Origin: Nemertoderma westbladi | Lineage: Eukaryota > Xenacoelomorpha > Nemertodermatida > Nemertodermatidae | Direction: 5' to 3' | NCBI GenBank assembly: GCA_032718475.1 | Contig: JAUCBJ010007248.1 | Span: forward strand, 52,846-116,845 | DNA length: 64,000 bases | Part shown: piece by piece, positions 53,014 to 64,000 of the stretch | How the letters are laid out: each line of letters begins with the position of its first letter | Position numbering within the stretch: position 1 is the stretch's first letter | The notes under the pieces: model-generated | Told to the model about the DNA's origin: nothing | The model's database searches: none | What the model saw: only the letters and a program-made list of their open reading frames with translations | Translations under genes and position numbers: made by a program

Positions 53014-53226
53014 TACAATAGGGTTGGTGCGCGAAAAAATTGTTGGGCTAGAAACAATCGAATAAGGGGTAACAAAGTGCCCTGAATCGAGTGGGGGGCT
53101 GTGTTTTTTCTATTAAGTAAGCCCGGGAAGCCAATTTTGAATTGAGCCAATTTTGGATTGAATATTGTTTCTTCTTATTCAATTGTTTCTCGCCCAACAA
53201 TTTTTTCGCGCACCCACCCTATTGTA
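53014..53226. mobile_element. 213-bp MITE with TA target duplication
   Basis: The left end TACAATAGGGTTGGTGCGCG and the right end, inverted, TACAATAGGGTGGGTGCGCG continue as inverted repeats through AAAAAATTGTTGGGC and AGAAACAAT. TA at 53012-53013 and 53227-53228 flank it, as in mariner-type elements. Too small to code. Confidence 0.85.
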
Positions 53227-53228
53227 TA

Positions 53229-55008
53229 CATTACAGTAGGTGGTGAACTCATGCATGTCATGTGACTAAGTGGGCAGCGTGACGCAGTATGGTTCTTTTT
53301 TGCTAATTATGAAACTCCAACTTCAAAAATAATAGAAATTAAATCGAAATGAAATTTCTAAAAACTAAATGATAGCTCCAGTAGGATTGATGTATCAGAG
53401 TGCTTTTGATAGGGTGCAGTGGGCTATATGTCCATGTGGTGTTGGGCGGGGAAAGGGATTGTTAAGAAGAAAAACTGCATACATTTCAGTTGAAAACTTT
53501 GTCCTACATTAGGCCACCACTGTAAATAATACAGTCCACAACACCTGATGTATACAATTGTATGCACTGCACTGCCTTTGGAAAGGAATCACAAAGTCAG
53601 ATAAGTATGATAAACGTAATTGGTAGCATAAATCTGTGATTGGACATGCTCTTTACAGGCAAAGGCTACTGACCGGACCCATTGCTCAATTGACCGGACC
53701 CGTTGACCGGACCCATAGCCATTTAAAGAGCAGGTTAGTAAAGGAGCAGGATACAGAGGTGAGTTGGGGGAACCAAAACAATAAACGAAAATTTGCACAT
53801 ATTACAAGATTATGTAGGTTACTTAATTGTGGTAATAAAGGGTCCGGTCAATAATATACAAGGCTATATCCATGCAAAGGATCTTACACAGATCATAAAG
53901 GAATAAAGGAGACAGGGGGGGGGAAACTTGACGCAAATCCCATCTTGGCGAATTAATATCTCGCCTCAATTTTAAATACTCAATTTAAGGAACGTAGCAG
54001 GTTTCAGTGGCATGTTATTCTAACCAAAACAATAATCTAAATATAATAGAACAGGTAACAGTTTTATTTTTGAGAGTAATCAGCTGTTATTTGCGTCGAA
54101 TTTCCCCTGGAGAGGGATGAAAGTTTATTGCGTCCAGTTTCCCTCCCTATCTGAAATAAATGTAACTTTTATTCCTAAAAATGGCTGATGTTTACCTTTC
54201 AACTACAGTATATACACTGGTAGACTGGCTTCCTAAAACGGAAAACTTAGCAGTCGTTACATACTTCGCTACTTGTATTATACAGTACCGGGTAGAGGGC
54301 CCAGATACTTAGAAGTACCGGTACTTGTTTGCAAAATTTAATAAAGATAGGCTACACTTTAACTTTAAGTTGCGGTCATTTTTAATCTGAGAATAGCAAT
54401 GGGCAATACTGTCTGTTTATCAAGATGATGATTGTGCCCAGACTACTGCACTTCTGAAGGAAAGTGTTATTTACCTATGGTCAGAGAGAGAGATTCCACT
54501 CTGTCACTTGGCAATTACTCAAATCCATTCACCTGAATGGCACAGTAGAGTAAACTAAACTAAATTTCCTCAACAATCTTTGCCTATGGTCTGAAGGGGA
54601 GCCGCTAAATGCCATTCACCTATAAAACATTTTGAATGTCACAGTGTGTAACCTGATAGTCGGTCGGTCGGTCGGTCGGTCGGTGACATTTTTTATTGTT
54701 TCCTATCTTGTAATCATTGTTAAATATAGCTCTACACCCCCCCCCCCCCCCCCCCCCCTCCCCTATGAAACCGCCCCTGCTTTTTACATTATTTTATATG
54801 TACATTTGTTACAACTATCATATCAGTAATTATTTTCAGTAATTTTAGGCGTTTTATATTTAGCTCTATCCAGTATTTAGGACTAGGCCTACATAGAAAC
54901 TCAAGCATAATTCTACTTTGTATTCCACTGTGTATTCTACTGTAATATTTTATTTACTACATTATTTTATCATTTTACCCATGTGGGATAATATACTAAA
55001 AGATTATC
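53229..55008. other. Intergenic with simple repeats
   Basis: A GACCGGACCC triplet repeat (53670-53712), (GTCG)n at 54659-54685 and a C run near 54737-54757. No gene recognised. Confidence 0.5.
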
Positions 55009-55533
55009 ATGTTGAAATTGTTTCTGCATAAAATATTCCTATTCAGACGAACCTTAGGTGTCTTATTGTTTGCATCTCTTTTTCTTATATGGTTTCAATC
55101 ATTTTTTTGGAGAGGGGAATTCAAATTATATTACAAAAATGACACAATTGTAGAAGATAAAACATGTAACGAACGAATGATGAATATATTTTGGCTGAAA
55201 ACTCATAAAACAGGCACATCATCTACAATTTCAATGTTTACCAAACACGCATATTTGAATAAATTGAGACCGGCAATGCCTAACCCCGAAACTCCTATTC
55301 TCAACTTTGGTCTTGCGTGGACCTACTGGTGGGAGAAAGAATTAAACCGTTACACACAGCATCCAAATATATCTTTTCTCCACATGAGGTACAACAAAAA
55401 GATTAAGAACATTATGCCAATTGGTACAAAGTATATTTCGAATATTAGGGATCCAGCAACTCTGATTACTTCCTACATGGACTACCGGTACTTTCCACAA
55501 AAGTGCGAATGGTGTCACTTTAATTCATCTTAA
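55009..55533 (+). CDS. Galactose-3-O-sulfotransferase-like, truncated
   Basis: An ATG at 55009 gives 174 residues. A short cytoplasmic start is followed by a signal anchor (LGVLLFASLFLIWFQSFFW, residues about 17-35). FWLKTHKTGTSSTISM is the 5'-phosphosulfate loop of the Gal3ST family (usually KTHKTGSST). YISNIRDPATLITSYMDY corresponds to the 3'-phosphate motif (ILRDP). Family members are Golgi type II enzymes of about 400 residues that move sulfate from PAPS to galactose. This one stops soon after the 3'-phosphate motif, so the C-terminal half is missing. It is either a first exon whose donor I cannot fix or a truncated retro/tandem pseudogene. The clean ORF argues for fairly recent truncation. 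Confidence 0.7.
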   Translation: MLKLFLHKIFLFRRTLGVLLFASLFLIWFQSFFWRGEFKLYYKNDTIVEDKTCNERMMNIFWLKTHKTGTSSTISMFTKHAYLNKLRPAMPNPETPILNFGLAWTYWWEKELNRYTQHPNISFLHMRYNKKIKNIMPIGTKYISNIRDPATLITSYMDYRYFPQKCEWCHFNSS

Positions 55534-55779
55534 ATTAAACTTTAGCATTACTTTATATCATACTGCATTGTTTTTTAAATTGATGAAAATGAAAAAAATG
55601 TCATAGTCATTATCTCACCATCAATGCTGTTCCCACAATTCCCTGGAATTTACCTCCTTTTTTGTCTTTATAATTAATATATTTTTAATAAGAGTTTTTG
55701 AAAATGTTCCTTTAGCAAAATTGCGTGTAAGGCCTATTATAACGAACATTGACTAGTCACTGTATACTGTATAGAAAGC

Positions 55780-56094
55780 AGGGACAGGATACGATACGAT
55801 ACGAAAATGGACATTCGTATTTCGTATCGCAGTATTTTATTCGTATCGAATTTCGTATCATATCATAAAAATTGACTTCGTATCGTATAATATGAATAAA
55901 TATTTTTCGTATTTCGTATCGTATTTTCGTATCTTATTCCTTTAGGAAATGCCTTTCTAGTAATATTGTATATATATTAAATAATTAAATATATATTATA
56001 TATTAAATTCGGACCATTTAATTAATCTAAATTTTTTTTCTCTAATATCCAGAAAATAATAATATATATTTTAATCTTAATAATAATTAACTAG

Positions 56095-56129
<35 letters not shown>

Positions 56130-56135
56130 CTAGAA
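55780..56135. repeat. CGTATCGTA low-complexity tract and poly-T
   Basis: GATACGATACGA near 55788 and repeated TTCGTATTTCGTATCG words to about 55935 form a degenerate tract. A T run of about 30 follows near 56098-56128. Confidence 0.7.
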
Positions 56136-56329
56136 CTAGAAATAATAAAAGAATAATAATACATATACATATACAAAACAATACAAAAACAATATTTAAA
56201 ATTTTCGTATCTTATTATTTTGTAAATATTGATGTTTTCAACTCAACAGTCAATTTTTTAGTACTAAGTCTCCTAAAATTTCTTCAGATGTTGATGAAAA
56301 ATGATTTGAAAAAAGCCGCAATTGCATTG

Positions 56330-56640
56330 GTCATGCAATTACACAGGCTGTTGTTAGACCACGATCAGTATTGTTGCCAGTTTTGTTTGGCCTGGGTGTT
56401 GAAATGGATTTAGTTTTTGGTTTGAGATGGTTGATCAATGAATTGTTTGCATTCGGATTTAGCGTTTCATATGATGGAATCAACACCTTTAAGCAGTCAA
56501 GACAAGTCTCTGAACTTTCTTTCATCAGCAGACGGTCTTCCAACCCATTTCATAGCTGACAATGCTGATGCTAATATAAGAATAGTCACATTTCTTTACA
56601 ATTTTTTCCCAGAATTGGTGTATAAATTAGTTGCAGCTTA
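56330..56640 (+). pseudogene. Fragment of an unnamed invertebrate protein family
   Basis: The frame reads VVRPRSVLLPVLFGLGVEMD, then GLRWLINELFAFGFSVSYDG. After a frameshift near 56500 another frame continues with HFIADNADANIRIV. From memory, many invertebrate genomes hold unnamed multicopy proteins with RPR-S-x-LxPLxFGLGVxxxHxxGSRxLID and FVADNVDHNIRTLDG. This matches both blocks in order. Function unknown, possibly transposon-linked. Only about 100 codons remain. Confidence 0.45.
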
Positions 56641-58172
56641 ATTGACCTGATGCCGGAAGCCATATAAACTCGGGGATCTGCGGGATAGAGTTCGTTTTAT
56701 CTGAACTTAGATGAAGTGAAACATGAAGGTAAAACAATTTGAAGTTATTGAATTGTTGTTATTCATCTGTCAAGTCACACCAGAGACGTCAAAGTATACA
56801 AAGCAACCCATTCTTCTGGCAACTACAAAGTTATGTAACACACTGATTTTTTGTGGATTTACATTTAGGGCAATTCTACAGAAAATGGGACACGACCATG
56901 GGAATATAAAAGTCCGGAATCATCAAAATTTGTTATGAAATCGGTGCTGGGGATAGTTGAAATGTATGAAAATGGAGAACATATCACTTTTAATGCAACA
57001 TTAAAATTTTTTCGATCTTTTAAAGTAAAGGCAACATGTTTTTAAGTCGTAGTGAAAAACGGTATGTAAATATAATATGCTAAGCAATAGTACTAGATTG
57101 CAGACTGGAGCGAATATTTTTTGTTTACAAACAGGCAATATGTACACCTTTCATATACTAGAGATTTAGGCCTGTGCTACATATTATAAAGCAGAGCATG
57201 GCACTCAAAAACATCCCTGAAATCGTGTCCCGGAAATCACAAAATAGTATGAAAAGTTTCCATTAAGAAAATAAATCGGAGTGTATGTGGCAAACAGTGG
57301 CAGATTTTCCTAATGTATGACATGGGTTTCCACTGCATATAGATTATTACATCGTAGTGTTAACATTGGATGAAGCAATGAGTGATAAAATTTTGTCCCG
57401 CGAGTCACATTTCAACACATGTCACACAATTGTCTATATTTCTTATACATAGAAAGTCGCACGTATTCAAACAATGAAATTACTTTATAGGAAAGTTATA
57501 GGCACATCAATCTGTGCAAAATTGTACCATTATTGCAAAAAAATTAATTTTTCTTGTCCAGGAAGTCACTAAAACCCATCGCGATCGCAGTTTACACCCT
57601 TTACCAGCAGAGCAATATATAAAAAAGGAGGGTAATTTAAACTTAATATGGGTGCCAACCATGGGTACCAGTGATACGGATTTGTTGCTGTAGCTGTGGT
57701 AGGCTGGGGTCTAGCACAATCAGACATTCAGATGTCGCTTTAACATTATTTACTAATAGCTGAATAGTGATAAATACGCTACTGTCAGACTGTATGTTCT
57801 TTAGGCCCAGTATCAGTTGCCTTCCTTTGTCTGTTTGTTAGAAGCTAGAAGCTTGCACCTGGTTGATCGGTAGTAGTAGTGTAATAGGAATATAACAGTA
57901 TCGGTAGCGTATAGCCTTTACTTTGTTTTAGGTTAGGCATAGGCCTGTAGAACGTGGTTAGTATTTGTTGCTAATATAACTAAACTATATATATGATGAT
58001 ATTATTATGGTGATCAAATGGTGATGTACAGATGTTCTGATGTGATTATATTTTGTTATTATATTTTATTATACAGTCCCTATATTATGATGAACCAAGT
58101 ATAAGCAACAGACTACGTTATTTATATGATCGGGTTGATGCAGATAAGAGCATGATGAGATAGCTTATTACA
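56641..58172 (+). other. Intergenic and 5' LTR of the Gypsy element (start not fixed)
   Basis: The LTR must end at 58172 (CA) because the primer site starts at 58173. Its start is not recognisable since the other LTR is not in the window. No gene is seen in the rest. GTCCCGCGAGTCACATTT and GTCCCGGAAATCAC are related short words near 57396 and 57226. Confidence 0.45.
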
Positions 58173-58186
58173 TGGAGGTCCCACCG
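58173..58186 (+). promoter_or_regulatory. Gypsy primer-binding site (tRNA-Gln type)
   Basis: TGGAGGTCCCACCG is complementary to the 3' end of a tRNA ending CGGTGGGACCT-CCA, which is the acceptor/T-stem of common animal tRNA-Gln. It starts with TGG directly after a CA, as expected. Confidence 0.7.
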
Positions 58187-58342
58187 GCTGCATTCACTAC
58201 GATCTATAGGGTAAGGGTATACAGGCTTATGTTTAACATCTAGAGGTGGGTTATGCGGTAAGTAGCAGAACTGGAGCGTGTTACTCGTCAAACTGCCGAA
58301 GAAACGAAAGATATTTATCACGGGGAGATTAGAAAAGCAGCA

Positions 58343-61255
58343 ATGAGTGAGGAGAAAAAGTCGAAACAGACATCGAAGGGTGCTGCAGGAGGTGATACAG
58401 GGTTGGCAACTGACTTGAGCAACATCGCACAAATGTTCAGTACTGTTATGCAACAACAGATGGAAAATCAGGCGAGAATGTTTACTCAAATGATGGAGAA
58501 ACTTTACGATAAAGATGCCGCACGTTTAGAGAGTGATCGCGTTGTAGCAGAAGAGAGGAATCGTCGGGAAGAAGAGATGTTCCGATCTCTTCTGAATAAC
58601 CAGGAACGTTTGGGAAGAGATTATGAGGGTGACGATCCTATGTATTCGGCAACGGGTTCTAGAGATATGAGTAGGCGTTCCACGAAATTAACTGAAAAAA
58701 TTCCTCCTTTCGACCCAAAAACAATGTCAATCCAAGAATGGTTTGATGAGTATTATGACAGGGTAATGACTGATTCCCAGGTCGGAGCAGAAGAGAAGAA
58801 GAACCGTTTACTAGTGAAAATTGGTCGACTTCATACAATGCTAGAAGAAACCTTAGACGAGTCGGATAAGGAGAGTTATGATTCATTAAAGAAAGCTGTA
58901 ATAGGCATTCTTGGGGACAGTAGAAGGAGTACAGCTACTGAAGTTGCCTCCTGTAAACAGGATATTAATGAATCTTTACCTGAATTTATTGAACGATTCA
59001 TGGTTTGTGTTCGACGTCGTAAGGAAGAAGTAGACGGTGTTGGTGAAACTCCATTACTTCAGGATTTCTTTGCTGTTAATATCCGTTCTGGACTTAGTGG
59101 ACGTCTGCGAGGTTGGCGACGACTTCATCCTGACTCAACTTGGAAAGAGTTATTCCAACAAGCAAATGCACTAGATATGGAACATGCTGTAGAGCCGAAA
59201 TGTTCAGTAACTACATCTTCAATTGATTATAAATCGAGTAATTATAACAAATCAAAGTCTAGTTCAAATAATAATGCTAATTTTTCTACTAACACAGAAA
59301 TTGTAAAGAAACCAAATGTCCATTGTTATAATTGTGGAAAATATGGTCATTTTGCTTATGATTGTTGCTCACCTATTAAGTGTCATGGTTGTGGAAAGTC
59401 CGGACATCGTATAAAAGACTGTTATAAGAACAATAAAAAGAAGGATGACAAGAATAAATGCAAAGGTAAGACAGATGATAAATATCAACAATCTTCTTTA
59501 TCTTGTAACACAGTTATTGTGGGATACGATAAATGTAATCATACTCAAGATGATTATAATGAAGCACCAACTGCGAGCAAAGGGGAAGGTGCAATATCAT
59601 CAGCAATTGATGCCAGAAAAACTAACTCTACAATGGAGGGTAAATCTAAATTGCCATGGAATGGTCAGCATTTACGACGATGTTTTACATTGGCAACGGT
59701 AGGGGGTGTAGATTATCGTTCTTTCGTCGATGGGGGTAGTGAAGTATCAATAATATCTGAGGCTGCTTTGGACAGAATACAGTCTCTTACATCAACGAAA
59801 GTTCAGGTATTACCGCCGCCAGTGGAACCAAAGTCTGCGTCTGGTCATGTCATGGATATAACGGGATCAGTAATGTTGAATATGCAGTTAGGGAGAAAGC
59901 AACATACCGTAGAATTATTAGTGGGTCGTAGTGGACAACATGATGTATTAATTGGCTTGGATTTGCTAGGTGCATTCCGTATTTGTATGAGATGGAATGT
60001 TAGCGGAGATATAATCCTCGAAATGGATGGTGAGGAACTGATCAGTGAAACAGTTACACGTTCTTATGGGGATAAGACGATTGCAACTGTATGGTGTAAT
60101 GATATAGTAATAATACCTCCACGGAGTCGACAGATGATAACTGGATATGTAGATAATGCTATGAATAGGGGAGATTCTCTTTTATTTGAGCAGTCTGAAT
60201 CTTTAACAAAGAAACATGGTCTCAATGCAGCAAGATCACTTACCAAAGTTGATGAGTTACAACGTATACCTGTGCAGGTTCTAAATACATCTAACATGGA
60301 AATGCGAATCAATAAGAAGACTAAACTTGGATCGGTAGAATATATTGAGACTATACATGAGATTAATAATACAGATGGTGATGATAGGGAAGATGATAGT
60401 GATATGGAATGTATGTCTATGCCTGTACCAGATGTTTTATCAGAGCCATGGACTAGGGAAACATTTGAATCCGAACTTCAAATAGGGGATGATTCCAGTC
60501 ACGAGGAGAAAGATGAACTTGTTAATATATTATACAATCATTGTCATGTATTTGCCAGAAATGAAGCTGATTTAGGTTTAGTGGAGGGTGTGTCTCACCA
60601 TATTGATACAGGAGACTCAAAACCAATTAGAGTTAAAGGTGTTAGAACTCCGAAATCGCATTGGCCAGTTATTGAGAAACAAATAAATCATATGTTAGAA
60701 AATGATGTGATAGAACGTTCTGAGAGTCCATGGTTGTTTAGGCCGGTGCTTGCTCTTAAGAAAGGTGGTGGTATACGATTTTGTATTGATTTTAGGCCGT
60801 TAAATGCAGTGACAAAGAGGGATGCTTATCCTTTACCATCGGTTACTGAGTTAATTGACTGTATTGGAGCACCACCGAGGGGGGCAAAACGTCTTTATTG
60901 TAGTACTCTTGACGTTTATTCGGCTTATTGGACTGTAAAGATTGAACCAAAGGACAAGGAGAAGACAGCATTTTCAACTCATATGGGTTTATTTCATTTT
61001 AAACGTATGCCGTTTGGTTTGACCAATGCACCTGCAACATTTCAGCGCTTAATGGAACTGACATTATCGGGACTGCAATATATTACTTGTCTAATATATC
61101 TCGATGATATTTTAATATTTGCATTTGGTTCTGAAGAACACTTAAAGCGATTAGAAACTGTCTTAGTAGCATTGGAAAGAGTTGGAATGAAATTAAAGTT
61201 GAAGAAATGTAAATTCTTAAATTCTAGAATATACTATCTGGGACATATTATTTAA
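58343..61255 (+). pseudogene. Ty3/Gypsy Gag-Pol, truncated after RT
   Basis: An ATG at 58343 opens 970 codons. Gag is hydrophilic with a helical core. Two zinc knuckles, CYNCGKYGHFAYDC and CHGCGKSGHRIKDC, lie near residues 328-362. The protease region has SFVDGGSEVSII (about 460), with DGG in place of D-S/T-G, and LIGLDLLG. RT has VIERSESPWLFRPVLALKKG, RFCIDFRPLNAVTKRDAYPL, LDVYSAYWTVKI (motif A), RMPFGLTNAPATFQRLME (motif B) and TCLIYLDDILIFA (YLDD, about 921). The frame ends right after YYLGHII, the point where the Penelope element begins, so RNase H and integrase are gone. Until that point there is no stop, so truncation is recent. Confidence 0.92.
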
Positions 61256-61373
61256 TGTTTCTAACCGACGTCGAGCGTGGCGTGAGCATAATTAATCGAA
61301 AATGTCTCCAGGCGGAGAGATAGTAGGGTTGTTGAGGGTCTAACCACGGTTATAAATAATAAAAAAGTTAATT

Positions 61374-61416
61374 TACCGTATGCGCATTTCGCCCGTTGCG
61401 GGTGTCCTCAGCGGTA
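61374..61416 (-). ncRNA. Hammerhead-ribozyme-like motif in the Penelope 3' end
   Basis: The minus strand reads TACCG-CTGAGGA, then stem II CACCCG-CAA-CGGGC, then GAA-ATGCGCAT-A-CGGTA. CTGANGA and GAAA core boxes are in place. Stem I (TACCG/CGGTA) is perfect, stem III is a short ATGC/GCAT without a real loop, and stem II pairs CCCG/CGGG with an extra CA. The predicted cut follows the A after GCAT. Hammerheads with minimal stem III are known from Penelope-like elements. Confidence 0.65.
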
Positions 61417-62039
61417 TTTATTTATGATAAAATGAACATTAAAAACAATTTATATAAAAACAGAATGACTGGCTAGGTAGAACGCGTACATTATCATAAT
61501 AACTATAAGGAAACACAGTGACATGCGGTCCTACTGTATGTCTATTTAATTAAGTAAGGGTGGTACAATTAAAATTAAAGTGGGTCTGGCGGGGAGGGGG
61601 GACATGTGTCGTTTAGGTATGTTAGGTAGGTAGGTTGCCAAAGTATGCAAGTACTGTAGCTGACGGTAACTACCTAGGGTTGTAGGGGGTATGAGTCTGC
61701 GGCAGGCAGGCTGTTAACTGGTTGTGGGGAGCTACCGGTTTCAGGCTAGGGGTTACTTAGGGCTGTGTTACTGTATAATTTAGTATCAAGGGGCACGTAG
61801 ATACAGTATGAATAAAAATGGCTACGTTGGGCTTTGTTGTGGGCAGTCCGAGAATGGGCGTAGTTGGCGGAAAGTATTTTTAGGACAAGGTTTGAGTCTC
61901 GAGAAAATAAGGAGGAATATTTCAGCAGGTTTGAGAGGGGGGTTTGGGGGGGGGGGGGGGGTGGTGGGTTTCTTTGTTAGATGTTTTTAGAATGGTAGGT
62001 ATAAATAATTATTGCAGCAAAAATTAAAATAAAATAGCA

Positions 62040-62700
62040 CCATAAAACTGTGAGGTAATAAAACTGTGTACCGCATATACGTCATATGGACCAAAGTGGT
62101 TTGGGGTCTGTGGTAAAAGTATTAAAAAGTACAATAAAACTGTAAATGATTTTGTGAGATAATTAAAGTAGGCCTATGTACTGTATGAAAGATGCGCCAA
62201 AATGGTTTAGGGTCTCGTGAAATTGTAAATGATTTTGAGAGATAATTAAACTATGTACCATGTATACGGCAGATGCACCAAAGTGGTTAGGGGTCTCTGG
62301 TAGGAACTTGCGGGGATATGAATTAATTATTGCAGCAAAATTTCATAAAATATTAAAAATAGCACCGTAAAACTGTAAATGATTTTGTGGGATAATTAAA
62401 CTATGTACTGTATATACGGCAGATGCACCAAAATGGTTTAGGGTCACTGGTAGGAATTTCAGGGGTTCTTGCGGGGATATGAATTAATTATTGCAGCAAA
62501 ATTTCATTAAATATTAAAAATAGCACCGTAAAACTGTAAATGATTTTGTGAGATAATTAAACTATGTACTGTATATACCAAATACACCAAATGGTTGATG
62601 CACCAAAATGGTTGAGGGTCTCTGGTAGGAATTTCAGGGGTTCCTTAATATTGCAGCAAAATTTAATTAATTATAAAACATAACACCGTAAAAACAAATG
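62040..62700 (-). repeat. Tandem repeats in the Penelope 3' region
   Basis: About four imperfect units, roughly 115-180 bp, share AAAACTGTAAATGATTTTGT, GATAATTAAACTATGTAC, GCACCAAAATGGTTTAGGGT and ATTATTGCAGCAAAATTTCA. Confidence 0.8.
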
Positions 62701-62717
62701 TTCAAACTAGGATCGAG

Positions 62718-64000
62718 TCACATGGCCGGTGTGATTTTGTTGAGGGGAGGGTGGTGGAGATTGATGAGGACGGACTCGGTGTTGATACGTCGGTAATGGT
62801 TGCGGAACTGTTTAATGCAGGTGATGTTAAGGTCATCGAGGGGGCAGTCTACGAAGTGTTGCAGTAGGAGAACTTCTGGGTCAGAGGTGTCGAGCCCTTT
62901 TCGTGCGTCTCTTATGGCGGATCGGTGCGTGTTCAGCCGTTTGTGTATGTATTGTTCAGTCTGTCCCAGGTACCATTGTTTGGGGTGGGATTTACATGTG
63001 ATCATGTAAAGTACGTTGTGTGTTTTACAGTCGAAAGGGCCTGTGATCCGTTGGCCCCATGGGGTGGTGGAGGGGTTGGCAATTGCTTTGCAGCAAAGGC
63101 ATCGGGGTTTGCGGCAGGGTTCATTGCCGGTGGTGCGGTGGGGTACTGTTTTGCGGATGAGCATCTGACCAAGGTTGGGCAGATTGCGGGGAACTGGTAT
63201 AATGCAAATCTGGTTGTCGTTTAGAAATTTTTTGTGTCGCTTAATGGTATTAGTAAGGATGTTCAAGAAATGGGGCGTGGTCGCAAGGTAGATTGGGGGG
63301 AGTGTTTGGGGGATGACGGTGGGGGGGTTGCATGGTAGCCGGGGTTCAGGATTCCAGGCGTAGAGTTGCAGGAGGAAGTTGAGTGGATAACCTCTGAGTT
63401 TGCATAGTTCCAGATAGGAGTGTCGGGCTAGATTGAACTGGTGGTCATTATCAGTGAGGCGTCGGTATCTAAGTATTTCGGATTTAACAACAGCTAAGAG
63501 TGATGGTTTATGGTGGTAACTAGAGTACAGGATTGGGAGTTTATTGGATGTCGGTTTTTTATAAAGTTTAGTTAGGAGAGAGTTGTGGTGGCGGTATATT
63601 GTGACGTCTAGGTAGTTCATTTGGGTGTAGGAGAATTCAGTCGTAAATTGTACATCGTTGGTGTGGTATAATTGTTCGCATGCTGTGTTAAGGTTGTGAG
63701 TGAGGGTGTCGATCTGCTGGGGGGTAAGGTGTTGGTCGTAAATGAGTAAACTGTCGTCGACTAGAGTACGGAAGAATGTGTGTGAGAATAGTGTAACGTT
63801 CAGAGCCCTATGGATGATTTTGGATGTGGTTAATACGGCATAGTCTCCACTGTGGGAGCCGCCCATGGGTGCCCCGGCAATCTGTAAATAGAATTTTTGG
63901 TCAAATTGGAAGTAGTTATGATACAGTAAAAAGCGGAGTATGAGGCATAGTTGATGGGGTGTGTATATGGATCGGTAAGGTAGTGATGGATCCTCTGTGA
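62718..64000 (-). CDS. Penelope-like reverse transcriptase with GIY-YIG endonuclease, C-terminal part
   Basis: The frame is open from the right window edge (64000) to TAA/TAG at 62720-62718, over 420 codons. RT motifs are FYLQIAGAPMGGSHSG (motif B), FRTLVDDSLLIYD (catalytic DD) and YLDVTIYRH. A linker with CRKPRCLCCK precedes a GIY-YIG-type domain with VLYMITCKSHPKQWYLGQTE (G-Y-Y tract variant) and HKRLNTHRSAIRDA. A helical C-terminus follows. The RT copies element RNA and the GIY-YIG part nicks target DNA. The start codon lies outside the window. No stops were seen, so this copy may be recent. Confidence 0.9.
   Translation of the reverse strand, partial: TEDPSLPYRSIYTPHQLCLILRFLLYHNYFQFDQKFYLQIAGAPMGGSHSGDYAVLTTSKIIHRALNVTLFSHTFFRTLVDDSLLIYDQHLTPQQIDTLTHNLNTACEQLYHTNDVQFTTEFSYTQMNYLDVTIYRHHNSLLTKLYKKPTSNKLPILYSSYHHKPSLLAVVKSEILRYRRLTDNDHQFNLARHSYLELCKLRGYPLNFLLQLYAWNPEPRLPCNPPTVIPQTLPPIYLATTPHFLNILTNTIKRHKKFLNDNQICIIPVPRNLPNLGQMLIRKTVPHRTTGNEPCRKPRCLCCKAIANPSTTPWGQRITGPFDCKTHNVLYMITCKSHPKQWYLGQTEQYIHKRLNTHRSAIRDARKGLDTSDPEVLLLQHFVDCPLDDLNITCIKQFRNHYRRINTESVLINLHHPPLNKITPAM

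Larger units (their letters stand above)
61256..64000 (-). mobile_element. Penelope-like element, 3' part (runs off right edge)
   Basis: The element includes the RT/GIY-YIG ORF, a 3' region with tandem repeats, and a hammerhead-like motif near its 3' end. The junction with Gypsy is near 61256. The N-terminal RT half is outside the window. Confidence 0.85.

Overview
The window is metazoan genomic DNA, AT-rich, with no prokaryotic gene organisation. Almost everything recognisable is mobile DNA, with many elements nested inside others. CR1/L2-type and other non-LTR elements, BEL/Pao, Ty3/Gypsy, Penelope, Helitron, TTAA-specific transposons and a virus-like element with a family-B DNA polymerase together suggest a marine or other invertebrate. 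I cannot name the species. Because this is a eukaryote, I used ATG starts and ignored GTG/TTG/CTG starts unless stated.

Left part (1-25.5 kb). The left edge holds the start of a THAP zinc-finger protein (1-161, minus). A 5'-truncated CR1/L2-like LINE follows. From about 2.6 to 25.4 kb lies a decayed Maverick/adintovirus-like element. Its parts are an unknown protein with an acidic tail (minus), a dUTPase-like protein, a PolB gene with zinc fingers and both exonuclease and palm motifs, a small TBP-like protein, and a small conserved-looking basic protein. PolB has several stops and frameshifts. It is also split by a 12.8-kb BEL/Pao retrotransposon (BEL-1, 7944-20749, minus) with 583/582-bp LTRs and a GAAAC target duplication. 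Removing BEL-1 on paper restores the PolB frame exactly at the insertion point. A Helitron helicase fragment sits between the TBP-like and basic genes.

Middle part (25.8-52.2 kb). Two inverted copies of a non-LTR retrotransposon flank a Gypsy-class RT/RNase H fragment. TTAA-targeted elements containing ~162-bp internal repeats occur four times. Two of them bracket a 1.4-kb passenger, and the whole unit sits at a TTAA inside the first LINE. One of these copies is split by a second BEL/Pao element (BEL-2, 30301-42085, minus). BEL-2 has 1185-bp LTRs that look identical and an AAACC target duplication. It keeps an intact 1402-aa Gag-protease ORF but has lost RT and nearly all of RNase H, and shows no integrase, so it looks like a recently mobilised non-autonomous element.

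The most interesting observation is that both BEL elements carry, downstream of the pol position, an accessory reading frame with three CCHC-type zinc knuckles. This is where an env gene would sit in a retrovirus-like element. In BEL-1 the three knuckles have canonical spacing; in BEL-2 they are degenerate but in the same arrangement.

Right part (52-64 kb). This holds a 213-bp TA-flanked MITE, a truncated galactose-3-O-sulfotransferase-like ORF, a fragment of an unnamed protein family, a Ty3/Gypsy gag-pol with a tRNA-Gln-type primer site, and a Penelope-like element that truncates the Gypsy pol. The Penelope element carries a GIY-YIG domain, 3' repeats and a hammerhead-ribozyme-like core, and its ORF runs off the right edge.
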